DNA of 14,973 nucleotides from CAZAMT01 sp964486145 (GTDB taxonomy: Bacteria; Bacteroidota; Bacteroidia; Bacteroidales; JAAAOM01). Where the stretch lies: assembly GCA_964486145.1 (NCBI GenBank), contig CAZAMT010000072.1:1-14973 (forward strand). The letters run 5' to 3'. The first letter of the stretch is position 1. Each line of letters begins with the position of its first letter. Shown here in pieces: positions 1-7,366 of the stretch. Position numbers and translations under genes: made by a program. Under the pieces are notes generated by a model. It did not search any database and was not told the origin of the DNA. It was given only the letters and a program-made list of their open reading frames with translations.

Positions 1-60
1 TTTTGTCTTTCAATGATTACAAATCATCTAACCTGCCCTATTCATAAGTTATAATTTTAA

Positions 61-240
61 TTTATGACACAGCAGAGCTTGTGCCGCCAAAGGCTGCATT
101 AGCCCGATGTAGATACACTTAGTCTCGCCCAGACGGGAGTTAGTGAACCAGAGCGAAGCGGCGCTCACTGAAAGTAATCTTTATCGCACACAGAGGTTTA
201 CTGATTGTTTGTGAATGAATAAGACTAAAAAACGTCTTAC
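61..240. other. GC-richer intergenic segment with four potential small hairpins
   Basis: No convincing coding region was found in positions 1-563, and this segment is the least ordinary part of it. It is richer in G and C than the AT-rich DNA on both sides. Four short perfect stems follow one another: ggct/agcc (92-95 with 101-104, 5-nt loop), gtct/agac (122-125 with 131-134, 5-nt loop), gagcg/cgctc (151-155 with 162-166, 6-nt loop) and taagac/gtctta (220-225 with 234-239, 8-nt loop). An alternative pairing agtga/tcact (142-146 with 165-169) competes with the third. It could be a small RNA, a folded recombination or mobile-element end, or a decayed gene. It does not look like a tRNA, and no T-rich terminator tract follows. 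Positions 241-374 show nothing further. Assignment is uncertain. Confidence 0.3.
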
Positions 241-374
241 ATAACGCTCGATACATCAAATATTGGAGGGTTGGTAGTTTTTATATAATTTTTATACAGA
301 CGAGTTTAAAATAACTGTTGATGCGTACGGTATTCATTCGTATATCATTTATTTACGATTTATTTATTGGGTTT

Positions 375-504
375 GGTCTAAAAAGCCTTCAAACTGCTGA
401 TTTTTATTGTTTTCACCCCTAGCCCCTAAAGGGGAACAGCTAAAAATCAGCAGTTTGAAGAAGTCCCCTTTAGGGGATTTAGGGGTAAAGTGGCTTTTTA
501 GACC
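375..504. repeat. 130-bp nested palindromic repeat (REP/MITE-like)
   Basis: The element has three sets of complementary arms. The outer arms are perfect over 13 bp: ggtctaaaaagcc at 375-387 pairs with 492-504. A second perfect 20-bp pair is 387-406 with 441-460. A third, imperfect pair is 414-434 with 464-486. Each member of the third pair contains a small palindrome of its own, cccctaaagggg (423-434) and cccctttagggg (465-476). The arm order is A-B-C-B'-C'-A', so B/B' and C/C' pairing are mutually interleaved and cannot form one simple hairpin. No convincing target-site duplication is visible at the edges. From memory, the ccccta/tagggg core resembles dispersed intergenic repeats common in Bacteroidota genomes; this was not checked. 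It ends about 20 bp before the sulfatase -7 box. Confidence 0.85.
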
Positions 505-524
505 GTACTCTTTATTAGATTTAT

Positions 525-532
525 TATTTTTG
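525..532 (+). promoter_or_regulatory. -7 promoter box (TATTTTTG) for the sulfatase gene
   Basis: TATTTTTG matches the Bacteroidota -7 consensus TAnnTTTG exactly. It ends 31 nt before the GTG start at 564, the same distance seen at several other genes here. No clear -33 TTTG is visible; that position falls at the right edge of the palindromic repeat. Confidence 0.5.
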
Positions 533-563
533 AAAAACAAATGTCTAACTTAATTTTATTCCA

Positions 564-2132
564 GTGAAAATACATTCTTTAATCTGTTGCAGCTTATTGC
601 TTTTTTTGGTGGGTTGTAATAATGGATCAGGTAAAAAAAGTAACTCAAACCAAAATCACCCAAACATTATCCTCATCATGGGTGATGATATTGGTTACTC
701 CGATTTGGGCAGTTACGGAAGTGAAATTCAAACACCAAATCTTGATGAACTTGCAGAAAACGGTGTAAGGTTTCGCACCTTTTACAACCTGGCAAAATGT
801 GAGACCACGCGTTCCGGTCTCCTAACAGGGCACTACCGTGGAGATTACCGGTCATTTAACTTTACCTCCTTGCTAAAAGAACAGGGTTATCAAACCATTC
901 ATGTTGGTAAAGAACATTTTGAGGGGTGGGTTCCGGAACATTGTTATGCAGAAAATGTATTTGATTATTCATTTTATTTCCCAATTATCAATGAGTTTCA
1001 TATACCCCCTGACAGTACCTTCCAATACCCTTTTTACCAGGATGGCAGGAAATTGGCTTTGGACGAAATCATGGTAAAAAAGAAACCTTTTTTTAAGACA
1101 GATGTGCTTACAGACTATGCAACGAGCTACATTGATTCCGCCATGCAAACCGAACAACCGTTTTTCCTTTACCTGCCTTACCATGTTGCACATTATCCGT
1201 TGCAGGCACGACCGGAAGATATTGCAAAATATCGCGGTAAATATAAAATCGGGTGGGATACCATCCGTCAAAATCGATACAACAAGATGATAGCCTCCGG
1301 ACTTTTAACAGAAAAGTATCAGTTATCTGAACCAACGGATAACATCAATAAATTCAGGGGCCACCCGAAAGGAGATGAGGAAATCCGTGAAAAAATACCT
1401 CTCTGCCGGCCATGGGAATCATTGACCGCGCAGGAAAAAGATGATTTAGATTTGGAAATGGCAGTTTTTGCTGCAATGATTGACAGGATGGATCAAAACA
1501 TTGGACGATTGATTCAGGTTTTAAAGGAAAAAGGTATTTTTGAAAATACTGTGATCATGTATTTTTCAGATAATGGTTCCTGCCCGTACGACAGCAATAC
1601 CGATTTTGATGTGCCACCCGGACCGGCAAATTCATACCGTACGCTGTCAGCAGGATGGTCTAACGTAGGTAATACACCGTTTAAGTACTTTAAGCAATTT
1701 GGCCATGAGGGTGGTTCCCATACCCATTTTATTGTGCATTGGCCTGAAAAAATAAAGGAAGGTTTTCTTGCAGTTCAGCCCGGACATGTGGTTGATATAT
1801 TTCCAACCATGCTGGACATCGTCAATATCGAATATCCGGAGCAGTATAATGACACGGCAACCATACCGTTGCATGGACGCTCACTCTTGCCTGTAATCAA
1901 AGGCGGGGAAAGAGAAGAACCGGAATATTTTATTTCCGGGTTTACAGATCGATTCCGGATGTTTCGTGCTGGTGACTGGAAAATTGTAAAAGCCAACAAC
2001 GAGGATTGGGAGCTGTACAATATTGATAATGATCCAACGGAAATTGATGATCTTGCATCCTCCAACCCTGCCAGGTTACAGGAAATGGTTTCTCTCTATA
2101 AAAAGGCAAAGAACGATGTTTATCTTGAATAA
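564..2132 (+). CDS. lipoprotein sulfatase (formylglycine-dependent, arylsulfatase family)
   Basis: This is a probable sulfate-ester hydrolase of the alkaline-phosphatase superfamily, likely acting on sulfated glycans or small sulfate esters at the cell envelope. A lipoprotein signal ends in the lipobox LVGC (Cys18). The metal-binding motif DDIGYSDLG starts at residue 41. The sulfatase signature is C79-E-T-T-R83 followed by LLTG, where Cys79 would be oxidised to formylglycine by a maturase not present here. The usual Pro or Ala two residues after Cys is Thr in this protein. Later motifs are H207/H210, SDNG (335-338), and TPFKYFK followed by HEGG (371-384), all typical of the arylsulfatase family. 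At 522 aa its length is normal. The start is GTG; the only nearby upstream ATG (541) meets a stop after eight codons, and the signal peptide begins correctly at GTG. The 3' end overlaps the convergent amidohydrolase by 13 bp. The substrate cannot be told. Confidence 0.93.
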   Translation: MKIHSLICCSLLLFLVGCNNGSGKKSNSNQNHPNIILIMGDDIGYSDLGSYGSEIQTPNLDELAENGVRFRTFYNLAKCETTRSGLLTGHYRGDYRSFNFTSLLKEQGYQTIHVGKEHFEGWVPEHCYAENVFDYSFYFPIINEFHIPPDSTFQYPFYQDGRKLALDEIMVKKKPFFKTDVLTDYATSYIDSAMQTEQPFFLYLPYHVAHYPLQARPEDIAKYRGKYKIGWDTIRQNRYNKMIASGLLTEKYQLSEPTDNINKFRGHPKGDEEIREKIPLCRPWESLTAQEKDDLDLEMAVFAAMIDRMDQNIGRLIQVLKEKGIFENTVIMYFSDNGSCPYDSNTDFDVPPGPANSYRTLSAGWSNVGNTPFKYFKQFGHEGGSHTHFIVHWPEKIKEGFLAVQPGHVVDIFPTMLDIVNIEYPEQYNDTATIPLHGRSLLPVIKGGEREEPEYFISGFTDRFRMFRAGDWKIVKANNEDWELYNIDNDPTEIDDLASSNPARLQEMVSLYKKAKNDVYLE

Positions 2133-3760
2133 ACGCTTTTACCGTTGATGTAGGTTTGGTGTATCTCCAACAGGGGTATTTCGGATAAATCCGTTTCCAT
2201 TAAATCCTTTTCAAGAACAACAAAATCTGCAACTTTTCCGGGTTCGAGGCTTCCTTTGAGATGCTCTTCAAATCCCGCTTTTGCCGGCCAAATGGTCATT
2301 GCCCTGAGTGCCTGTTCACGGGAAAGTTTACCTTCTGGTTGAAATCCGTTATCAGGGTAACCTGCCGTATCCTGCCTTGATACGGCCGCATAAAAACCGA
2401 GTAAAGGATTAATGGATTCAACAGGAAAATCACTGCCATTGACAATCCAGCCATTTTGTTGCAGAAGCCGTTGATAATCATAGGCTCCCTTCATGCGTTC
2501 CGGTCCAAGTCTTTCCTCAGCCCAATACATATCCGATGTAGCATGAGTCGTTTGAACACTTGGAATGATTGAAAAATTTGCAAAATAACTGAAATCGTGT
2601 GGCTGTACAATCTGTGCATGTTCAATTCTCCAACGGCGATCGTTTTTTTCTTTTAAAAAATCAGCATAAATCCTAAGCATAAGGCGATTTGCCGAATCAC
2701 CGATGCAATGCGTGTTTACCTGGAAATTATGCTTGTACGCCAGGCTGCAAAGCTTCCTGTAATAGCCATTTTCATACATTTGCAAACCGGTATTTCCGGG
2801 GTCATCTGAATACGGTTCTAACAATAAAGCACCTCTTGAACCCAGTGCCCCGTCAGCATATAATTTTATGGAATTGACAGTTAAATTTTCTGTCTGTATT
2901 TTTCCCTTCTTAACAATTTGTTCAATATTTTCTTCACTTGGTGAAAGCATGCCATAAATGCGTATTTTTAAGGAACTATCATTATGCATATTCTCGATGA
3001 TTCGGATATCTTCCAGTTCAAGACCTGCATCCGCTACCGAAGTTAATCCTACGGCAAAGCATTTTTCCTGGGCGTCCAATAGTGCTTTCTTTTTTTCGTC
3101 CCAGCCGGGTTCCGGAATTTTTGATTGTACAAGATCAATGGCTTTGTCAATGAGAATACCTGTTGGCTCATTTTCATCCAGAAGTACCTGACCTCCTTTT
3201 ACCCTGGTTTCTCCAATTATCCCTGCTATATCAAGGGCAACGGAGTTTACCAGCGCTGCATGGCCATCAATTCTTGTTAAAAATACCGGATTGGAAGGGA
3301 AAAATGCATCCAATTGCTCTTTTGAAGGGAAAGACGGGTTTTGCCAGTCGTTTTGATCCCATCCTCTACCAACTATCCATGTTGAGTTGTTTGTTTTCCT
3401 GTATTCTTTTAACCGATCAATGATTTCATCAAACGAAACAGTGCCGGTTAAATCGGCCTGCCGGAGGTTGAGTCCGTAACCGAGAAAGTGGCAATGGCCA
3501 TCATAAAATCCGGGATAAACAAATTTGCCATTCAGATTGATTTCGTGTGCAGTAGAATATTTTTTGATCAAGGAGGCATAATCACCGGTTTCCAAAACGA
3601 TACCATCATCAATTGCCAACGCGTTGGCTGTGTTGAATGCTTCATCGAGTGTATATATCGTACCATTAAAAATGATGCTGTCAATTTCTTTCTTCATTTG
3701 ACATGAATTTAATATCAAAACCAACATTCCGAAGATAAAGTTGTTGTGAATCCTGTGCAT
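2120..3760 (-). CDS. lipoprotein amidohydrolase family 3 (YtcJ-like metal-dependent hydrolase)
   Basis: This is a probable metal-dependent amidohydrolase of unknown substrate, anchored at the envelope as a lipoprotein. Numbering from the ATG at 3760 gives 546 aa. The signal peptide has the lipobox LNSC (Cys20). The metal-binding GFYDGHCH motif has His89 and His91. Other expected elements are IKLYADGALGSRG (298-310, with a lysine that may be the metal bridge), THCIGD (His351), RIEHAQ (His381) and GSDFPVE (Asp444). A C-terminal beta-sandwich segment reading GSLEPGKVADFVVL (503-516) closes the protein, as usual in the family. The reading frame is open to a TTG at 3793, but that codon lies inside the -7 promoter box at 3791-3798. 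The ATG at 3760 also places the signal peptide correctly. The gene converges on and overlaps the sulfatase, and diverges from the porin-like gene. Confidence 0.92.
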   Translation of the reverse strand: MHRIHNNFIFGMLVLILNSCQMKKEIDSIIFNGTIYTLDEAFNTANALAIDDGIVLETGDYASLIKKYSTAHEINLNGKFVYPGFYDGHCHFLGYGLNLRQADLTGTVSFDEIIDRLKEYRKTNNSTWIVGRGWDQNDWQNPSFPSKEQLDAFFPSNPVFLTRIDGHAALVNSVALDIAGIIGETRVKGGQVLLDENEPTGILIDKAIDLVQSKIPEPGWDEKKKALLDAQEKCFAVGLTSVADAGLELEDIRIIENMHNDSSLKIRIYGMLSPSEENIEQIVKKGKIQTENLTVNSIKLYADGALGSRGALLLEPYSDDPGNTGLQMYENGYYRKLCSLAYKHNFQVNTHCIGDSANRLMLRIYADFLKEKNDRRWRIEHAQIVQPHDFSYFANFSIIPSVQTTHATSDMYWAEERLGPERMKGAYDYQRLLQQNGWIVNGSDFPVESINPLLGFYAAVSRQDTAGYPDNGFQPEGKLSREQALRAMTIWPAKAGFEEHLKGSLEPGKVADFVVLEKDLMETDLSEIPLLEIHQTYINGKSVYSR

Positions 3761-3790
3761 GTGAGTACATGATTTAAGTTTACCAGGATA

Positions 3791-3798
3791 CAAAGATA
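3791..3798 (-). promoter_or_regulatory. -7 promoter box (TATCTTTG) for the amidohydrolase
   Basis: On the minus strand this reads TATCTTTG, a perfect TAnnTTTG. It lies 30 nt before the ATG at 3760, implying a leader of roughly 20-25 nt. It argues against a start at 3793. No clear -33 element was found. Confidence 0.5.
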
Positions 3799-3818
3799 AA
3801 CGGGTAATTTTATTTTTT

Positions 3819-3826
3819 TATTTTTG
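3819..3826 (+). promoter_or_regulatory. -7 promoter box (TATTTTTG) for the barrel protein gene
   Basis: A perfect TAnnTTTG ending 38 nt before the ATG at 3865. It lies 20 bp from the oppositely oriented box at 3791-3798, so the upstream regions of the two divergent promoters overlap. A shorter TAATTTG at 3833 is a weaker alternative. Confidence 0.4.
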
Positions 3827-3864
3827 TACTTGTAATTTGCAGTAATGTCCGTAAAAGTTTAATT

Positions 3865-4524
3865 ATGAATAAAATACACGCATTAATCATTGTAGTGTTT
3901 TTCAGTGTTTTAAGCCTTGCAGCTCAGGAAGGGGTCAGGTTTGGGATTAAGGTCGACCCACAACTTAGCTGGTTCACTGTAGGTGGTAATGTTTTTTCTC
4001 AGGAATCAAGCCGTCTGGGCGTTGATATTGGATTAATTATTGACAAATATTTCACAGAAAATTATGCGTTTACTTCGGGGATCTCAATACATCTTACCGG
4101 AAGCAATGTAATGTTGGATGACACTGTCCGGTTAAATTTGAATCTTCAGGATGAAGTAATACCGGCCGGGGAGGAGTTAACATACAAATTGCAGTACCTG
4201 TCATTACCGTTAGGACTAAAGCTGAAAACCAGGGAATTTGGGTATATTACCTACTTCGGACAAGTGGGTGTTACTCCTGAAATAAATGTGAAGGCACTCA
4301 TCAATAGCAGTTACGATGATATTAACGATCTGGATGCAACCGAAGAAATAAACGCGTTTCAGCTAAGTTACCACATTGGTGGAGGGATTGAATACGGATT
4401 GGGTGGTTCCACGGCAATTGCAGCAGGAGTATATTATCACAATGGGTTTACTGATATTACAGAAAATGAAGATGATAAAGCTACAATGAATATGGTGAAA
4501 CTGCGAGTGGCTGTGATGTTCTAA
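3865..4524 (+). CDS. porin-family outer-membrane beta-barrel protein (PorT-like, OMP_b-brl_2 type)
   Basis: This is a small predicted outer-membrane barrel of 219 aa with no assignable substrate. A cleavable signal peptide is clear: the hydrophobic stretch IIVVFFSVLSLAA is followed by Q21, a common mature N-terminus in this phylum. The body alternates hydrophobic and polar residues in short strands broken by turns: FGIKVDPQLSW, YAFTSGISIHLTG, YLSLPLGLKLKT, FGYITYFGQVGVT, YHIGGGIEYGLGG and STAIAAGVYYHNGF. The last strand ends MVKLRVAVMF, with the terminal aromatic residue expected of a barrel recognised by the assembly machinery. The motif in which LPLGLKL is followed by a Gly-rich strand is usual in PorT/OMP_b-brl_2 proteins. 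The gene stands alone between a divergent amidohydrolase and a Crp-type regulator. Its function may be structural. Confidence 0.8.
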   Translation: MNKIHALIIVVFFSVLSLAAQEGVRFGIKVDPQLSWFTVGGNVFSQESSRLGVDIGLIIDKYFTENYAFTSGISIHLTGSNVMLDDTVRLNLNLQDEVIPAGEELTYKLQYLSLPLGLKLKTREFGYITYFGQVGVTPEINVKALINSSYDDINDLDATEEINAFQLSYHIGGGIEYGLGGSTAIAAGVYYHNGFTDITENEDDKATMNMVKLRVAVMF

Positions 4525-4643
4525 TTCCTAACTGGATTGCACCTTGTTTAATCAAAAGCTCGAAAAACATTAAGTTAAGAAAACCGGTTGTATTCCAAAT
4601 CCAGAATGAACAGCGCTTTTCAGCAATTTCAAATATTTTACTT

Positions 4644-4651
4644 TATATTCG
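4644..4651 (+). promoter_or_regulatory. probable -7 box (TATATTCG) for the Crp/Fnr regulator
   Basis: TATATTCG differs from TAnnTTTG at one base and ends exactly 30 nt before the ATG at 4682, the spacing seen at the other promoters in this window. No -33 element was recognised. Confidence 0.35.
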
Positions 4652-4681
4652 CATTATTGTTTTTATTCAATCTGTTTAAAC

Positions 4682-5386
4682 ATGTCCAAGGAAGTTGAGC
4701 AAAGTTGGGATAACTGTATTGATAATCCAAAGTCCGTGTTTCATGTGCTGAGTGAAGAGGAAAAGCGGATGCTCAAGGAGGGCGCAGTATGCAAATCGTA
4801 TAAAAAATCAGAAACGATTTTCAGAGAGGGTGATACACCGGCCGGGTTGATTTGTTTATCATCAGGCAAGGTGAAAGTGTTTAAGGAAGGGGTTGGCGGT
4901 CGTGAACAAATAGTGCGTCTTGCCAAACCTACCGGGTTTATCGGATACAGGGCGCTGTTTGCCGAAGAAAAGCATACAGCCACCGCCGTTGCAATTGAAG
5001 ATTCGGTTATCTGCGTAATGGACAAAGAGCATGTTTTTAACCTGCTTCGTTCAAATAGCAACCTGTCACTAAGCATCATCAAGGCATTTGCTTCGGAACT
5101 TGGATTCTCCATCAATCGCACAGTTACCCTAACACAAAAGCACATTCGCGGCAGGCTTGCCGAATCATTGATTTTTCTCAAAGATACGTATGGTTTTGAA
5201 CCCAATGGCCAAACCATAAAGGTTTACCTCTCAAGGGAAGATGTTGCCAACCTATCCAGTATGACCACATCAAACGCTATTCGAACGTTGTCAAGTTTTG
5301 CAAGCGAGAACGTGATTGCTTTGGATGGAAGAAAAATTAAAATCCTTGATATGAACCGCTTGGAAAGGATCAGTGAACTTGGCTGA
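4682..5386 (+). CDS. Crp/Fnr family transcriptional regulator
   Basis: This is a predicted DNA-binding regulator with an N-terminal cyclic-nucleotide-type sensor domain (about residues 20-130), a dimerisation helix (about 125-160) and a C-terminal winged helix-turn-helix (about 160-230). The sensor shows the jelly-roll pattern ETIFREGDTPAGLICLSSGKVKVF (44-67). The DNA-binding part is seen in LSREDVANLSSMTTSNAIRTL (183-203), where the recognition helix follows the VANLSSM turn. The cysteines (12, 37, 58, 111) do not form the N-terminal cluster of an oxygen-sensing FNR, so the ligand is unknown. A specific cAMP-binding signature was not recognised. At 234 aa its length is normal. The gene is monocistronic, with 117 bp to the next gene, which has its own -7 box. 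Its targets cannot be read from the sequence. Confidence 0.92.
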   Translation: MSKEVEQSWDNCIDNPKSVFHVLSEEEKRMLKEGAVCKSYKKSETIFREGDTPAGLICLSSGKVKVFKEGVGGREQIVRLAKPTGFIGYRALFAEEKHTATAVAIEDSVICVMDKEHVFNLLRSNSNLSLSIIKAFASELGFSINRTVTLTQKHIRGRLAESLIFLKDTYGFEPNGQTIKVYLSREDVANLSSMTTSNAIRTLSSFASENVIALDGRKIKILDMNRLERISELG

Positions 5387-5465
5387 TTTTTAAAATTTTA
5401 CTCAACGTTTTTTTTTATTGATAGTAATTCTGGGATTTCTTCCATCATTGTCGCATATTTTTTTA

Positions 5466-5473
5466 TACTTTTG
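5466..5473 (+). promoter_or_regulatory. -7 promoter box (TACTTTTG) for the ABC exporter operon
   Basis: A perfect TAnnTTTG ending 30 nt before the ATG at 5504. A TTG at 5448-5450 lies 15 bp upstream, somewhat closer than the usual -33 spacing of about 17-23 bp, so the -33 element is doubtful. Confidence 0.5.
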
Positions 5474-5503
5474 TGCGCGTTGAAAATCCGGGTTAAAGAA
5501 TAA

Positions 5504-7324
5504 ATGAAGAATTTTTATAAACTTTTTCGATATGTCAAACCTTACTGGGTAAAGGTAATTATTAGTTTATCCTTTAACGCTGCATCTGCCATCTTTTCGG
5601 TTTCATCCATAGCCATGATTATACCGTTTTTAGGTATTCTGTTTGATAACCAACCCATTGTTCCTGTAAGGCCCGAGTTCGAGTTTTCCATCAACACAAT
5701 TCGCGATATCTTTAATTATGAAGTGAATGAGATTATCGTTGAAAAAGGGCGCATAAGCGCAGTTGTATTTGTGAGTATCATCATCGTGATACTATCGTTT
5801 TTTAAAAACGGGTTGCATTACACCGGATCCTACATCCTCGCCCCCGTAAGAAACGGTATAGTGAAAGATATTCGGAATGCCTTATTTGATAAGATCCTGA
5901 AGCTACACATGGGGTTTTTTTCAGATGAGAAAAAAGGTGATGTAATGTCAAAGATGACTACGGATGTGAACGAGGTGGAACAATCAGTTATCCGATCACT
6001 CGATTTCTTTTTTCGTGAACCAATTTTGATCATTGTTTACCTTTCCATTCTTTTTTCGATGAGTGTGAACCTTACATTGTTCGTAATTCTTCTTCTCCCA
6101 CTGTCCGGTATTTTTATTGGCCGAATCGGGAGGTCACTCCGAAAAACATCTGTAAAAATACAGGAAAGTATGGGGTATTTAATGTCCATCATGGAAGAAT
6201 CTCTGGGCGGGTTACGAATCATAAAGGCTTTTAATGCCGAAGATAATGTTCAGACAAAATTTCGTAAAGAAAACAACAATTATGTCCGGTTGATGGTCAA
6301 CATGTGGCGAAGAAGATACCTTGCAAGTCCGTTGAGTGAATTTCTTGGAACCGTTGTTTTAATTTTCGTGATGTGGTACGGCGTATCACTTGTTTTTAAG
6401 GATAACAGCACCTTGTCATCACAGGCTTTTATTGGATACCTGGCTATTTTTTCACAAATCATCAATCCATCTAAAGCCATTACCAATGCGTATTACGGCG
6501 TGTTAAGAGGGATGGCAGCAGCCGATCGTATTGACATGATTATGGCTGCAGAAAATAAAATTGTTGAAGTACCTGATGCCAAACCTATTGAAAAATTCAT
6601 TGAAGCCATTGAATACAGAAGTGTGTATTTTAAATATACCCATGAAGATGTCCTGAAAAATGTAAATCTCAATATTCCAAAAGGAAAAACCATTGCACTG
6701 GTTGGTCAATCAGGTTCGGGAAAATCTACCATTGCCGATTTGTTACCCAGATTTTACGATGTAATCGCCGGAGAAATATTAATTGATGGCATTAACATTA
6801 AAACTTACAAAATTAAGGATCTTCGAAACCTGATTGGTAATGTAAATCAGGATCCCATATTATTTAATGATACTTTTTACAATAACATTGCATTTGGTGT
6901 TGAACGCACAACAGAACAGGCTGTTATAGAAGCGGCAAAGGTAGCCAACGCGCATGAGTTTATAGAGAATACCCCCGAAGGATATCACACCAACATTGGT
7001 GATCGGGGAAGTAAGTTATCCGGCGGACAACGGCAACGCGTTAGCATTGCAAGAGCTGTATTAAAAAATCCACCCATCATGATTCTGGATGAGGCAACTT
7101 CAGCACTTGACACAGAATCGGAGAGGTTGGTGCAGGATGCGTTGACCAATTTAATGAAAAACCGGACAACACTGGTTATTGCCCATCGACTTTCTACCGT
7201 GCAACATGCCGATGAAATTTGTGTGGTGCACGATGGTGAAATAGTTGAAAGAGGTAAACACCATGAGCTTTTGGAGAAGAAGGGAGTATATAAAAAGCTT
7301 CATGATTTGCAGATGTTCGAATAA
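5504..7324 (+). CDS. ABC exporter, fused permease/ATPase (MsbA-like)
   Basis: This is a half-transporter of 606 aa that would dimerise in the inner membrane and export a lipid or other hydrophobic compound using ATP. Residues 1 to about 330 form the ABC type-1 transmembrane domain; hydrophobic segments are near 17-48, 85-100, 172-205 and 278-298. The ATPase domain follows: Walker A GQSGSGKST (401-409), Q-loop Gln449, signature LSGGQRQR (505-512), Walker B IMILDE (525-530), D-loop SALD (533-536) and switch histidine in IAHRLST (His561). All catalytic residues are intact. Such genes in Bacteroidota are often annotated as lipid A exporter MsbA or a multidrug exporter, and the two cannot be separated by sequence alone. 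The glycosyltransferase 42 bp downstream on the same strand favours a role in envelope lipid or glycan traffic. Confidence 0.93.
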   Translation: MKNFYKLFRYVKPYWVKVIISLSFNAASAIFSVSSIAMIIPFLGILFDNQPIVPVRPEFEFSINTIRDIFNYEVNEIIVEKGRISAVVFVSIIIVILSFFKNGLHYTGSYILAPVRNGIVKDIRNALFDKILKLHMGFFSDEKKGDVMSKMTTDVNEVEQSVIRSLDFFFREPILIIVYLSILFSMSVNLTLFVILLLPLSGIFIGRIGRSLRKTSVKIQESMGYLMSIMEESLGGLRIIKAFNAEDNVQTKFRKENNNYVRLMVNMWRRRYLASPLSEFLGTVVLIFVMWYGVSLVFKDNSTLSSQAFIGYLAIFSQIINPSKAITNAYYGVLRGMAAADRIDMIMAAENKIVEVPDAKPIEKFIEAIEYRSVYFKYTHEDVLKNVNLNIPKGKTIALVGQSGSGKSTIADLLPRFYDVIAGEILIDGINIKTYKIKDLRNLIGNVNQDPILFNDTFYNNIAFGVERTTEQAVIEAAKVANAHEFIENTPEGYHTNIGDRGSKLSGGQRQRVSIARAVLKNPPIMILDEATSALDTESERLVQDALTNLMKNRTTLVIAHRLSTVQHADEICVVHDGEIVERGKHHELLEKKGVYKKLHDLQMFE

Positions 7325-7366
7325 AACCGGCATTGAACCTATACTTTAACTAAACAAAATCTATCA

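Noticed and set aside
121..170. tRNA or tmRNA in the GC-richer hairpin segment
   Set aside because: No cloverleaf, no T-loop consensus with correct spacing, and no CCA-proximal acceptor stem on either strand.
375..504. The palindromic repeat acting as a simple rho-independent terminator
   Set aside because: No gene ends just upstream, the structure is far larger than a terminator, and the arms are interleaved.
4741..5217. 158-codon reverse-strand open frame inside the Crp/Fnr gene
   Set aside because: It lies opposite a well-supported regulator gene and has no domain or signal features. It is a shadow of that gene's codon bias.
5387..5430. Palindrome taaaatttta followed by a T-run after the Crp/Fnr gene, as an intrinsic terminator
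   Set aside because: The stem is entirely A/T and separated from the T-run. It is unlikely to terminate transcription efficiently.
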